DNA of 64,000 nucleotides from Rufibacter hautae. GTDB taxonomy: Bacteria; Bacteroidota; Bacteroidia; Cytophagales; Hymenobacteraceae. Within the stretch, counting starts at the first letter, position 1. The number at the start of each line of letters is the position of its first letter. The stretch lies in the NCBI RefSeq assembly GCF_008271695.1, contig NZ_VKKY01000001.1:2102589-2166588 (forward strand). Reading direction: 5' to 3'. Under the pieces are notes generated by a model, which did not search any database, was not told the DNA's origin, and saw only the letters and a list, made by a program, of their open reading frames with translations. Below are positions 54,006-61,785 of the stretch, one piece after another. The position numbers and the translations under genes were made by a program.

Positions 54006-54109
54006 TTTCATGATTTATTTAGACCCCGCAGTATCAAAAATCCTTTCGCATCTTCGTTTAACAGTTATCCAATTCTAACCTGAGGGGCACTTCCGTGCTT
54101 CTATCTTAT

Positions 54110-55252
54110 ATGAGAGATTTCTTTTGGTGGTGTGCCGGGGCCGATGACCACATTCTGTCCCAATGCCCTAAGTCTGAGCACATCAAATTCGGGAGCATAG
54201 GCGCTACGGTCTTGTTCACCGGCATTTTGGCGGCCCTCTCGGGTGGCTATGCGCTCTACACGGTCTTTGACTCCGTGGTGGCTGCGGCGGCTTTCGGATT
54301 GCTGTGGGGCGCCGTGATCTTCAACCTGGACCGTTTCATTGTCTCCACCATCCGGAAGGAAGGCAAGTTTGGCAAGGAGTTCCTGCAGATTCTGCCGCGT
54401 CTGGTGTTGGCCTTGGTGCTGGCCATCGTGATCTCCAAGCCGCTGGAGCTGCGTATTTTCCAGAAAGAAATTGACAGCGTGCTGGAGGAGAAGAAAGCCC
54501 AGTTGGCTCTGGAGCACCAGAAACTGATCAACCAGCAGTTCACCGAGGCCGATTCTGTGCGCAAGGACATTGACCGCATTAAAGCCGAGATAGGAACCAA
54601 GTCTGCCCAGCGCGACACGCTCTACACGCAGATGAGCTCCGAAAGCGACGGAACCGGCGGTACGAAGAAAATAGGTCGGGGACCCATCTTTCAGGAGAAA
54701 AAGGCCCAGTATGACAAAATAGACACTGAACTGAAAGTGCTGCAGGAGCAGGCTTCCTTGTTAATAGCCCAGCGCCAGAAACGCATTGACACTCTTGCTG
54801 CCCAGCGCGACAAAGCCATTGCCCAGGGGAAAGCCCGCTTTGAGGACTACGGCGGCATCATGGCCCGTATGGAGGCCCTGGACAAACTGCCGTTCATGCC
54901 CAGCTTCTTCATCATGCTGCTGTTCATCTGCCTAGAGACCGCGCCTATCTTTACCAAGCTCATCTCCAAACGCGGCCCCTATGACGATCTGCTGCGCGAT
55001 GTAGAGTCAACCACTGAGTTAGACAGCCTGGAGAAACTGGAGCACCGCCGCCGCGAGTACGACACCCGCAAAGTCATTGATGAGGCCGGCAAAGAATCCC
55101 GCATGGAGCACTACAGCCATAACCGCCGCGAGACCGTGAAAGCAGACGCCGACACTGATCTGGAACTGGCCCGCACCAACGCCCACGCCCGCCTCAAAAC
55201 CGGCAAAGAGAAAATCCGCCGCGAAACCGATAGCTACATGGACGCTCTCTAG
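54110..55252 (+). CDS. DUF4407 membrane protein
   Basis: The 380-residue product (ATG at 54110; a GTG at 54095 is possible) has three N-terminal helices (about 30-115; AALSGGYALYTVFDSVVAAAAF, FNLDRFIVSTIRK, LPRLVLALVLAIVIS), a long coiled-coil region (about 125-255, rich in E, K, Q, R), a fourth helix (FMPSFFIMLLFICLETAPIF) and a charged helical tail. This is the DUF4407 pattern found across Bacteroidota and actinobacteria. Function is unknown. The coiled coil lies outside the membrane and suggests a scaffolding or sensing role. Confidence 0.85.
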   Translation: MRDFFWWCAGADDHILSQCPKSEHIKFGSIGATVLFTGILAALSGGYALYTVFDSVVAAAAFGLLWGAVIFNLDRFIVSTIRKEGKFGKEFLQILPRLVLALVLAIVISKPLELRIFQKEIDSVLEEKKAQLALEHQKLINQQFTEADSVRKDIDRIKAEIGTKSAQRDTLYTQMSSESDGTGGTKKIGRGPIFQEKKAQYDKIDTELKVLQEQASLLIAQRQKRIDTLAAQRDKAIAQGKARFEDYGGIMARMEALDKLPFMPSFFIMLLFICLETAPIFTKLISKRGPYDDLLRDVESTTELDSLEKLEHRRREYDTRKVIDEAGKESRMEHYSHNRRETVKADADTDLELARTNAHARLKTGKEKIRRETDSYMDAL

Positions 55253-55290
55253 CCCTGCCTAAACCCCAAGATACAGTTCAAATAAAACAT

Positions 55291-55322
55291 CAGCGCCGCT
55301 CCTAGAAATAGAAGCGGCGCTG
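55291..55322. terminator. Intrinsic terminator between convergent genes
   Basis: CAGCGCCGCT and AGCGGCGCTG form a stem extended by CTA/TAG around the loop. It lies 39 nt after the DUF4407 stop and just before R17. Confidence 0.8.
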
Positions 55323-55323
55323 C

Positions 55324-55361
55324 TGTTTTAGGGGTGTTTTTAGAAAATCGGTTCTAAAAGG
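55324..55361. repeat. Dispersed palindromic repeat R17
   Basis: TGTTTTAGGGGTGTTTTTAG is followed by AAAATCGGTTCTAAAAGG. The outer arms TTTTAG and CTAAAA pair; the core is imperfect. It is 16 bp from R18. Confidence 0.65.
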
Positions 55362-55376
55362 TCATTAACTGAAAAA

Positions 55377-55415
55377 GTGTTTAAGGCTCGTTTTAACAAA
55401 AAAAGGCTAAAAACG
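55377..55415. repeat. Dispersed palindromic repeat R18
   Basis: GTGTTTAAGGCTCGTTTTAAC is followed by AAAAAAAGGCTAAAAACGG. It lies directly after the GDPD stop codon (minus strand). R17 and R18 form a tandem pair, one next to each convergent gene. Confidence 0.55.
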
Positions 55416-55417
55416 GC

Positions 55418-56299
55418 TTACTGTCTTTTGATCAGCTCCGGGTGGTTTGTCATCACGCCATCAGCGCCCATCTGGAAAAGCTTCTGGATGTTTTTGGGGT
55501 CGTCCTCGGTCCAGATAAAGGTTTTGAAGCCCTGGTTGTGGAGCGAAGTGATAAACGCCTTGGAGGCGAAATGGCGGTGCACGTTAATGGCCGTGGCTTC
55601 TGAGTAGCGGTCAAACCCCCCGAACTTGAGCTCATGGTCAATGAAGACGGGCAGGAACGGAATTTTGCCGACGATTAGCTTCTGCGTGGGAATCACGAAA
55701 TCGGCTTTCCAGATGCGGTCCAGGATGGGGTCATAGAAAGACTGCAGCACGCACCACTCCTCGGCACGGTTCTCCCGGATAAGCTGAATGGTCTTTTCCT
55801 CCAGGCCGGGGTAATAGTCCTCCTCGCCCTTCTTCAGTTCAATGAGCAGTTTCTTTTTGCCTTTCACCGCGCGCAGAACCTGTGCCAGGGTAGGAATGCG
55901 CTCGCCCGCAAAGGCAGAGTCCAGCTTAATGCCGGCATCCAGTTTCTTCAGCTCCGCCAGGGTAAGGTCGGCCACGCGGCCGGTACCGTTGGTGGTGCGG
56001 TCCACGGTGGGGTCATGAATCACCACAACCTCGCCGTCTTTGCTTTGGTGCACGTCTATCTCTATGAAATCGGCTTGGGTTTCCAGGCCTTTCTTCACGG
56101 CAGCCAGGGTGTTCTCGGGCGCCAGGCCGGCCGCACCACGGTGCGCGATCACCTGTACCCGGCGGGCATTTTTCTTCAGTGTGATGCCCGGTTCAGCGTT
56201 GCCAGAATCGCCGCAGGCCCCGAGGAAAAACAGCAGGAAAGGCAGGATTGCCTGCCTTTTCCACCATTGTCTCTTACGGGTACGGGATCTTTCGCTCAT
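55418..56299 (-). CDS. Glycerophosphodiester phosphodiesterase lipoprotein
   Basis: The 293-residue product has an unusually long basic N terminus (MSERSRTRKRQWWKRQ) before a lipoprotein signal with lipobox FLGAC (Cys29). The TIM-barrel GDPD domain follows: VIAHRGAAGLAPENTLAAV with catalytic His, FIEIDVHQSKDGEVVVIHDP with metal-binding Glu, Asp and second His, LLIELKKG, and the C-terminal GVMTNHPEL. GDPD enzymes cleave glycerophosphodiesters to glycerol-3-phosphate and an alcohol. It acts in the envelope. Confidence 0.92.
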   Translation of the reverse strand: MSERSRTRKRQWWKRQAILPFLLFFLGACGDSGNAEPGITLKKNARRVQVIAHRGAAGLAPENTLAAVKKGLETQADFIEIDVHQSKDGEVVVIHDPTVDRTTNGTGRVADLTLAELKKLDAGIKLDSAFAGERIPTLAQVLRAVKGKKKLLIELKKGEEDYYPGLEEKTIQLIRENRAEEWCVLQSFYDPILDRIWKADFVIPTQKLIVGKIPFLPVFIDHELKFGGFDRYSEATAINVHRHFASKAFITSLHNQGFKTFIWTEDDPKNIQKLFQMGADGVMTNHPELIKRQ

Positions 56300-56387
56300 A
56301 GAAGCGCTGGCCTATCTGTAGACTTCAGCGTTGAAAGATAATACAGTTTTCCAATTCAGCCAACGGCCGCAAAAAGCAATTGCCTAA

Positions 56388-56852
56388 TTACAGGATGTCT
56401 ACCTGGCGGGTGATGCTTTCTTCCAAAGAAATGAAAGTTTCGGTGCGTTCCACGCCTTCAATAGCCTGTATTTTCTCGTTCAACACCTCGCGCAGGTGCA
56501 GGGTGTCACGGCAAATGATTTTGGCAAACATGCTCCACTGGCCAGTGGTGTAGTGCATCTCAACAATCTCGGGTACTTGCCGCATAGAGGTAACCGCCGT
56601 CTGGTACGCTGAGCCTTTCTCCAGGTAGATACCAATAAAGGCGCAGATGTCATAACCTACCGCGTTGGGGTTGATGAAGAGGTGCGATCCTTTGATCACC
56701 CCTAAATCCTCCAACTTCTTCATGCGCACGTGTACGGTACCCCCAGAAACTTGTAATTCTTTGGCAATGTCTGTGTAGGCTCTGGTAGCATCTAGCATCA
56801 GCATGGAAAGAATTCTTCTGTCAAGATTGTCAATTTCTGAAACTTGGGCCAT
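56388..56852 (-). CDS. Lrp/AsnC-family transcriptional regulator
   Basis: The 154-residue protein has the AsnC-type HTH (LDRRILSMLMLDATRAYTDI, AKELQVSGGTVHVRMKKLED) and the C-terminal RAM/ACT-like effector domain (ICAFIGIYLEKGS, MHYTTGQWSMFAKII, IQAIEGVERTETFISLEE). It is divergent, by 161 bp, from the asparagine synthetase-like gene. By the classic E. coli precedent AsnC-asnA, and by position, it probably controls that gene in response to an amino acid. The shared AT-rich gap has a candidate operator. Confidence 0.9.
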   Translation of the reverse strand: MAQVSEIDNLDRRILSMLMLDATRAYTDIAKELQVSGGTVHVRMKKLEDLGVIKGSHLFINPNAVGYDICAFIGIYLEKGSAYQTAVTSMRQVPEIVEMHYTTGQWSMFAKIICRDTLHLREVLNEKIQAIEGVERTETFISLEESITRQVDIL

Positions 56853-56937
56853 TTTATAGATCTATTTTTAACAATTCTACAACGAACAATAATCCTTTTT
56901 AGGGATGTGCTAAGATACGAAAAATAGTTTTACGGAT

Positions 56938-56969
56938 TTATCAATTTAATCAATAAAATCATATATTTG
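56938..56969 (+). promoter_or_regulatory. Candidate promoter and Lrp-type operator of the asparagine synthetase-like gene
   Basis: TATATTTG (56962-56969) fits the -7 consensus TAnnTTTG. Just upstream, TTATCAATTTAATCAATAA (56938-56956) is a partial palindrome (7 of 9 pairs) of the AT-rich kind that AsnC/Lrp proteins bind, and it covers the -33 region. The assignment is by position and composition only. Confidence 0.35.
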
Positions 56970-57013
56970 TTTTAATGAAATAAAAGAAAGTTTAACATAT
57001 TTATAAATTTTCT

Positions 57014-57967
57014 ATGGAAGGTGATTTGATTGAAGAGCTAGATGTGAGCCTGGAGGCAACTTTGGCCCAATTGCGAGGCGAAGCTACCATTGATGTGCTC
57101 AAAGTCCAGCAGGCCATCATTAGGGCTACGCACCAGTTCATGTTTGAGCGTGGCTTGGTGCAGGTCATGCCCCTCATGCTCTCGCCTATCACAGACCCCT
57201 TGAACCATGGGGTGGTAGATGCGGCCATCTCCTATGCCGGATGCCGCTGGAGCCTCACCAAGTCCATGATTTTTCATAAACAGTTGGCGCTCTTGAACCC
57301 AGACCTGGAGGCTTTGTATATTGTGTCACCTAATGTTCGTTTGGAGTTTGCCGACCGTGCGTTTACGGGCCGTCACCTGTTTGAGTTCACCCAAGTGGAC
57401 TTTGAGTTCCGTGACAAAGAAGGGGCCTTTGTGCGTTCGTTCATGGAAGACCTGCTCCGCTACCTGTTTGCGGCCGTGCAGCGCGACCTACCCGAGGTGC
57501 TGGCCAAATACCGCCCCCAAGGGCTGTGCCAGATAGGCGAACTAGAGATTTTCCGCACCGAGGACCTGGAGGCGCAGTACGGCCCGGAGTATGAGCATGT
57601 CAAGTCCAAGGAAGCTTTGCTGCCTTTCTGGCTCCTGAACCACCGCCGCGAGTTCTATGACAAAGAAGACCCCACCAAGCCGGGCACGTACCTGAACTAT
57701 GACCTCATCTGGCCCGAGGGGTTCGGGGAGGGGTTGTCCGGGGCCGAGCGCGAGAACGAGTACCACCAGATCCGGAAACGGATGGAGGAGACCGGCGCGA
57801 ATCAGGAGGCGTTCAAGCATTACTTGGAAGTGGCTAAAAAAGGATTGCCGCATTCCGCCGGGGCGGGCTTTGGCGTAGAGCGCATGGCCCGGTTCATTTG
57901 CCGCGTCAAAGACATCAATGACGTGGCTTTGTTTCAGCGTAGGCCCGGAATGCCAGCACTTTTCTAA
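57014..57967 (+). CDS. Archaeal-type asparagine synthetase A (class II aaRS-like catalytic core)
   Basis: The 317-residue protein is the catalytic core of aspartyl/asparaginyl-tRNA synthetase without the anticodon-binding domain. Class II motif 2 reads FTGRHLFEFTQVDFEFRDK and motif 3 GAGFGVERMARFIC, with the ATP-binding Arg. Loss of the tRNA-binding domain fits the archaeal asparagine synthetase AS-AR, which makes asparagine from aspartate and ammonia with ATP. An unrelated aminoacylation role cannot be excluded. It is divergent from an AsnC-type regulator, which supports the amino-acid-synthesis reading. Confidence 0.7.
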   Translation: MEGDLIEELDVSLEATLAQLRGEATIDVLKVQQAIIRATHQFMFERGLVQVMPLMLSPITDPLNHGVVDAAISYAGCRWSLTKSMIFHKQLALLNPDLEALYIVSPNVRLEFADRAFTGRHLFEFTQVDFEFRDKEGAFVRSFMEDLLRYLFAAVQRDLPEVLAKYRPQGLCQIGELEIFRTEDLEAQYGPEYEHVKSKEALLPFWLLNHRREFYDKEDPTKPGTYLNYDLIWPEGFGEGLSGAERENEYHQIRKRMEETGANQEAFKHYLEVAKKGLPHSAGAGFGVERMARFICRVKDINDVALFQRRPGMPALF

Positions 57968-57995
57968 CAAAATCAGGTAATTGCTAGTAAAAAGC

Positions 57996-58037
57996 AGCGT
58001 TTTTAGGCGGTTTTTTAGAAAACTCCCTAAAAACGCT
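57996..58037. repeat. Dispersed palindromic repeat R19, terminator-like
   Basis: AGCGTTTTTAGGCGG is followed by TTTTTTAGAAAACT and CCCTAAAAACGCT. The outer stem AGCGTTTTTAGG/CCTAAAAACGCT is perfect over 12 bp, and TTTCATTT follows. It starts 29 nt after the previous stop. Confidence 0.8.
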
Positions 58038-58153
58038 TTTCATTTCACCGTAACCTCTCCGATATTGGGGCGCCATTCCTGTTGGGGCGGCAGTACGGAA
58101 ACCAGAGGCATAAGCCATCATCCAATGAGCTTTCCCTCGTTAACTCCATCTCC

Positions 58154-60046
58154 ATGAGTACGCACAAGCATTTCATCATTGACTTTGACAGTACCTTCAC
58201 CAAGGTAGAGGCCCTGGACGAACTTTGCGCCATCTGCATCCCAGACCCGGCCCGCCGGCAGAAAGTACTCACCGAGATCCAGCGCATCACCGATCTGGGC
58301 ATGGAAGGCGAGATTCCCCTAGTGGACTCCCTGGACCAGCGCCTGGCCCTGCTCAGCGCCAACCGTGACCACCTAGACACCCTCATTGAGCACCTGCGCG
58401 GCCAAATCTCTGAGTCGTTTAAGCATAACAAGGCCTTTTTTGAGGCGTTCAAAGACGATATCTACATCATCTCCAATGGGTTCAGGGAATTTATTGTGCC
58501 CATTGTGCGGGAGTTGGGCGTGAAGCCCGAGAACGTGTTCGCCAACAGCTTCACGTATGACGAGAACGGCAACATCACCGGGTTTGACCGCGACAACGTG
58601 CTCACCCAGAACCAGGGCAAAGCCAAACAGATCAAGAGCCTGAACCTGCCCGGCGAGGTCTACGTCATCGGGGACGGATACACTGACTACGAGATCAAAG
58701 AAGCCGGCATCGCCGATAAATTCTACGCGTTCACCGAGAACGTGAGCCGCGACAGCGTAGTAGGCAAAGCCGACCACGTGACACCCAGCCTGGACGAGTT
58801 CCTGTACGTGAACAAACTGCCCAGCGCACTTTCCTACCCTAAGAACCGCATCAAAGTGCTGGTGTTGGAGGGCATCCATGAGCGAGCCATCAACATGTTC
58901 CGGCAGGAAGGGTACCAGGTGGAGATAATCGCAGGGGCGCTGGAAGAAGACGAATTGTGCGAGCAACTGCACGATGTATCCATCCTCTGTATCCGGTCCA
59001 AGACGCAATTAACCGCCAAAGCCCTGGCGCACGCGCCGCGTCTGATGGCGGTAGGCGCCTTCTGCATCGGGACAAACCAGATAGATCTGCAGACCTGCAC
59101 CGATCGCGGCATCATCGTGTTTAACGCGCCTTATAGCAATACCCGCAGCGTAGTGGAGATGGCCATCGGGGAGATCATCATGCTTTCCCGCGGACTGGTG
59201 GAGAAAAGCAACCGCCTGCACGAGGGTGAATGGGATAAATCGGCCAAAGGCTCTAACGAGATTCGGGGCAAGAAACTGGGCATCATCGGGTACGGCAATA
59301 TCGGGTCGCAGCTTTCGGTCTTGGCCGAGAGCCTGGGCATGGAGGTTTACTTCTATGACGTGGTAGACAAGCTAGCCTTGGGCAATGCCAAAGTCTGCCA
59401 TTCCCTGGCCGAACTGTTGGCCCTGGCGGATATTGTGACGCTGCACGTAGACGGCCGTGCCGCCAACAAGAACATCATCGGGACGAAGGAGTTTGAGCTT
59501 ATGAAGCCGGGTGTGCTGTTCCTGAACCTGGCCCGTGGCCACGTGGTGGACATCGAGGCCTTGGCCGAGAACATCAAAAGCGGCAAGATCAGGGGCTGTG
59601 CTGTGGATGTGTTCCCGTATGAGCCCAAGAACAACCAGGAACGCTTTGCATCGGCGCTCCGCGGCTTGCCCAATACGCTGTTGTCGCCGCACGTGGGCGG
59701 CAGCACCGAGGAAGCCCAGGAAAACATCGCGCAGTACGTGCCGTCCAAGATGATCGATTACATCAACACCGGCGGTTCTTACAACAGCGTGAACTTCCCT
59801 AACCTGCAGTTGCCGGCGCTGCGTAACGCGCACCGCCTCATCCATATTCACCGCAACGTACCGGGTATCCTGGCCAAGATCAACAACGCTCTAGCCGATA
59901 ACCAGATCAACATCCTGGGTCAGTACCTGAAAACGAACGAGACCATCGGATACGTGATCACAGACGTGGACACCAAGTATGACCGCTCCGTGATTCAACA
60001 GCTGAAGCAAATCCCGGATACCATCAAGTCCCGGACGCTCTACTAA
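58154..60046 (+). CDS. serA: Fused phosphoserine phosphatase-phosphoglycerate dehydrogenase
   Basis: The 630-residue protein (ATG at 58154; the frame stays open further upstream) joins two enzymes. The N-terminal HAD phosphatase (1-225) has DFDST with D10 and D12, motif II IISNGF, motif III Lys in NQGKAKQIK and GDGYTDYE with D174 and D178, as in SerB. The C-terminal D-3-phosphoglycerate dehydrogenase (about 230-550) has GYGNIG (379-384), LNLARGHVVD and the catalytic His513 in SPHVGGST. A final ACT domain (about 555-630, NVPGILAKINNALADNQINI) is a likely serine sensor. One chain thus holds steps 1 and 3 of serine synthesis, with step 2 (SerC-like) next door. Confidence 0.92.
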   Translation: MSTHKHFIIDFDSTFTKVEALDELCAICIPDPARRQKVLTEIQRITDLGMEGEIPLVDSLDQRLALLSANRDHLDTLIEHLRGQISESFKHNKAFFEAFKDDIYIISNGFREFIVPIVRELGVKPENVFANSFTYDENGNITGFDRDNVLTQNQGKAKQIKSLNLPGEVYVIGDGYTDYEIKEAGIADKFYAFTENVSRDSVVGKADHVTPSLDEFLYVNKLPSALSYPKNRIKVLVLEGIHERAINMFRQEGYQVEIIAGALEEDELCEQLHDVSILCIRSKTQLTAKALAHAPRLMAVGAFCIGTNQIDLQTCTDRGIIVFNAPYSNTRSVVEMAIGEIIMLSRGLVEKSNRLHEGEWDKSAKGSNEIRGKKLGIIGYGNIGSQLSVLAESLGMEVYFYDVVDKLALGNAKVCHSLAELLALADIVTLHVDGRAANKNIIGTKEFELMKPGVLFLNLARGHVVDIEALAENIKSGKIRGCAVDVFPYEPKNNQERFASALRGLPNTLLSPHVGGSTEEAQENIAQYVPSKMIDYINTGGSYNSVNFPNLQLPALRNAHRLIHIHRNVPGILAKINNALADNQINILGQYLKTNETIGYVITDVDTKYDRSVIQQLKQIPDTIKSRTLY

Positions 60047-60061
60047 GGAGTAGCAAGGTTC

Positions 60062-60109
60062 TCTGGTGTTTTGGGGCTGTTTTCATGAAAGTAGACTCAA
60101 AGCGTCAGA
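60062..60109. repeat. Dispersed palindromic repeat R20
   Basis: TCTGGTGTTTTGGGGCTG is followed by TTTTCATGAAAGTAG and ACTCAAAGCGTCAGA. Outer arms TCTG and CAGA pair. It lies 16 nt after the serA stop and 9 bp before R21. Confidence 0.6.
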
Positions 60110-60118
60110 GGAAAAATT

Positions 60119-60180
60119 AAAAGCAAGAGCCGTTTTAAGGCTGTTTTCCAGGAAACGGCGGCAAAACGGCTCTTGCTTTT
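60119..60180. repeat. Dispersed palindromic repeat R21 with an 18-bp outer stem
   Basis: AAAAGCAAGAGCCGTTTT (60119-60136) pairs exactly with 60163-60180 around the family core AGGCTGTTTTCC/AGGAAACGGCGG. It is followed by T-rich sequence and can work as a terminator for serA, making the serC-like gene partly independent. Confidence 0.82.
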
Positions 60181-60257
60181 AAGCCTTTCTTCCTGCTTTA
60201 AGCTACATTTCCTTTTCATTCACTCAATCTCTCCACCATCCATACACTCATTCAAAA

Positions 60258-61334
60258 ATGGCTTCTGTTTATTTCACTCCCGGCCCGGCGCAACTGTACC
60301 CCACGGTGGCAGGGCATTTGCAAAACGCTTTGGACCAGCAGGTGTTCTCCCAATCGCACCGCAGCCAAGCGTTCAAAGACCTGTACCGCCGCGCCGACGA
60401 AGGCTTGCGGGCGCTGTTCGGGTTGCCCCAGGATTATGCCATCTATTTCACCGGATCGGCCACCGAAATCTGGGAACGCAGCCTGCAGAGTCTGACTTCT
60501 GAGCGCACCTATCACCTGGTGAACGGCTCCTTTTCCAAAAAATACCTGGACCACGCCAAGTGGCTGGGTCGCGATGCGCAGGTTTTGCAGGTTCCGTTTG
60601 GGCAGGGGTTTGCCATTGACCAGGTGCAGGTGCCCGCCGGGACCGAGTTGCTGGCCATCACGCAGAACGAGACCAGCTCCGGCGTCTGTGTACCCGTAGC
60701 CGACATCCACCTGCTGCGGGAAAGAAATCCTGAGCCATTGATCTCCGTGGACATTGTGTCTGGGGCACCCTATGCACCGCTGGATTTCTCCCAAATAGAC
60801 ATGGCTTTCCTGTCGGTGCAGAAGGGGTTTGGCTTGCCGGCCGGTTTGGGGGTTTGGTTTGTGAACGAGCGCTGCCGCACCAAAGCTGCCCAACTGGAAG
60901 GGAAGCAGTATACTGGCGGTCACCACAGCATCGCCTCTCTGCAGGACCAGTACCAGGGCTTCCAGACGCCCAGCACGCCCAACGTACTGGATATTTACCT
61001 GCTGGCCCACGTGGTGGAAGACATGCTGGCCAAAGGCCTGGACGTAATCAGGCAAGAAACCGAAGCCAAGGCCCAGCAGCTCTATGGTTTTCTGGAAGAG
61101 AGCGCCTTGTTCTCTCCCTTCGTGCAGGAGAAAGCGCACCGCTCCCCCACGGTGATAGTCGCCGATGTGCTGGAAAGGCCAGCCGCCGAAATTATTTCTA
61201 TATTAAAAAAACAAGGGAATATAGTAGGAAGCGGATATGGAGCATTCAAAGACAAACAGATCAGAATAGCCAATTTTCCGGCTATTTCAGGGCAGGAAGT
61301 AGAGGGTTTAATCCAACTGCTGAAACGGCTATAA
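60258..61334 (+). CDS. serC: Class V aminotransferase, phosphoserine aminotransferase (SerC-like)
   Basis: The 358-residue PLP enzyme starts ASVYFTPGPAQLYPT, a SerC-like opening. It has the phosphate-binding segment FTGSATEIWERSL, the Asp-containing strand SVDIVSGAPYAPLDFSQID, the PLP-binding Lys189 in AFLSVQKGFGLPAGLG and the C-terminal QIRIANFPAI. It would convert 3-phosphohydroxypyruvate and glutamate to phosphoserine. Sequence is divergent from E. coli SerC, but the position directly after the serB-serA fusion supports this role. R20 and R21 lie between the two genes. Confidence 0.85.
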   Translation: MASVYFTPGPAQLYPTVAGHLQNALDQQVFSQSHRSQAFKDLYRRADEGLRALFGLPQDYAIYFTGSATEIWERSLQSLTSERTYHLVNGSFSKKYLDHAKWLGRDAQVLQVPFGQGFAIDQVQVPAGTELLAITQNETSSGVCVPVADIHLLRERNPEPLISVDIVSGAPYAPLDFSQIDMAFLSVQKGFGLPAGLGVWFVNERCRTKAAQLEGKQYTGGHHSIASLQDQYQGFQTPSTPNVLDIYLLAHVVEDMLAKGLDVIRQETEAKAQQLYGFLEESALFSPFVQEKAHRSPTVIVADVLERPAAEIISILKKQGNIVGSGYGAFKDKQIRIANFPAISGQEVEGLIQLLKRL

Positions 61335-61376
61335 TTGTATGTAAAAAGGAATATGTTGTTTTGAGTATATTTATAC

Positions 61377-61407
61377 TTGGTATAATGAAACTTTACTTCT
61401 AGTTTTG
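61377..61407 (+). promoter_or_regulatory. Bacteroidota-type promoter of the small basic exported protein
   Basis: TTG (61377-61379), 20 bases, then TAGTTTTG (61400-61407) matches the phylum consensus. Predicted leader is about 36 nt. Confidence 0.55.
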
Positions 61408-61449
61408 GGTATATGAAGTATTAAATATAACTAAAACAACACCATAACG

Positions 61450-61686
61450 ATGAAGAAATTTTTACTTACGCTTTTGGTTTTCGCTTTCGCAGTTTCTGTT
61501 TCTCCATTGGCCAATGCGGCCGCTGATGCTACTCTGGCAACAGAGTCACTTCCTTTCTTCGGGAAGAAAAAAGGTTCTATGGCAAGATATAAGCAGATCA
61601 AGCGCAGCAACGGCAGCTACGTGAAAAAACGCACGAGCGCGAACCGCAAAAAGAAATCTTTCTTCCAGCAAATCGCCTCCCGCTAA
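61450..61686 (+). CDS. Small, highly basic exported protein
   Basis: The 78-residue product has a clear signal peptide (MKKFLLTLLVFAFAVSVSPLANA) and a mature part of about 54 residues rich in Lys, Arg and Ser: FFGKKKGSMARYKQIKRS, NGSYVKKRTSANRKKKSF. It has a well-formed promoter and a strong terminator, so it is probably a real, separately expressed gene. No family is recognised. Its strongly positive charge could mean binding to lipopolysaccharide, polysaccharide or nucleic acid; this is a guess. Confidence 0.7.
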   Translation: MKKFLLTLLVFAFAVSVSPLANAAADATLATESLPFFGKKKGSMARYKQIKRSNGSYVKKRTSANRKKKSFFQQIASR

Positions 61687-61749
61687 TAGCCGGCCGTTTG
61701 CCTAATACTTCAGAAAAGGCGGGAAACCTGCTCGTCTTTGAAGAAATGA

Positions 61750-61780
61750 AAAATGCCTTCTGGTTCTCAGAAGGCATTTT
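61750..61780. terminator. Bidirectional intrinsic terminator
   Basis: AAAATGCCTTCT and AGAAGGCATTTT form a perfect 12-bp stem with a 7-nt loop between the small exported protein (plus) and lutB (minus). Confidence 0.88.
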
Positions 61781-61785
61781 CTTGT

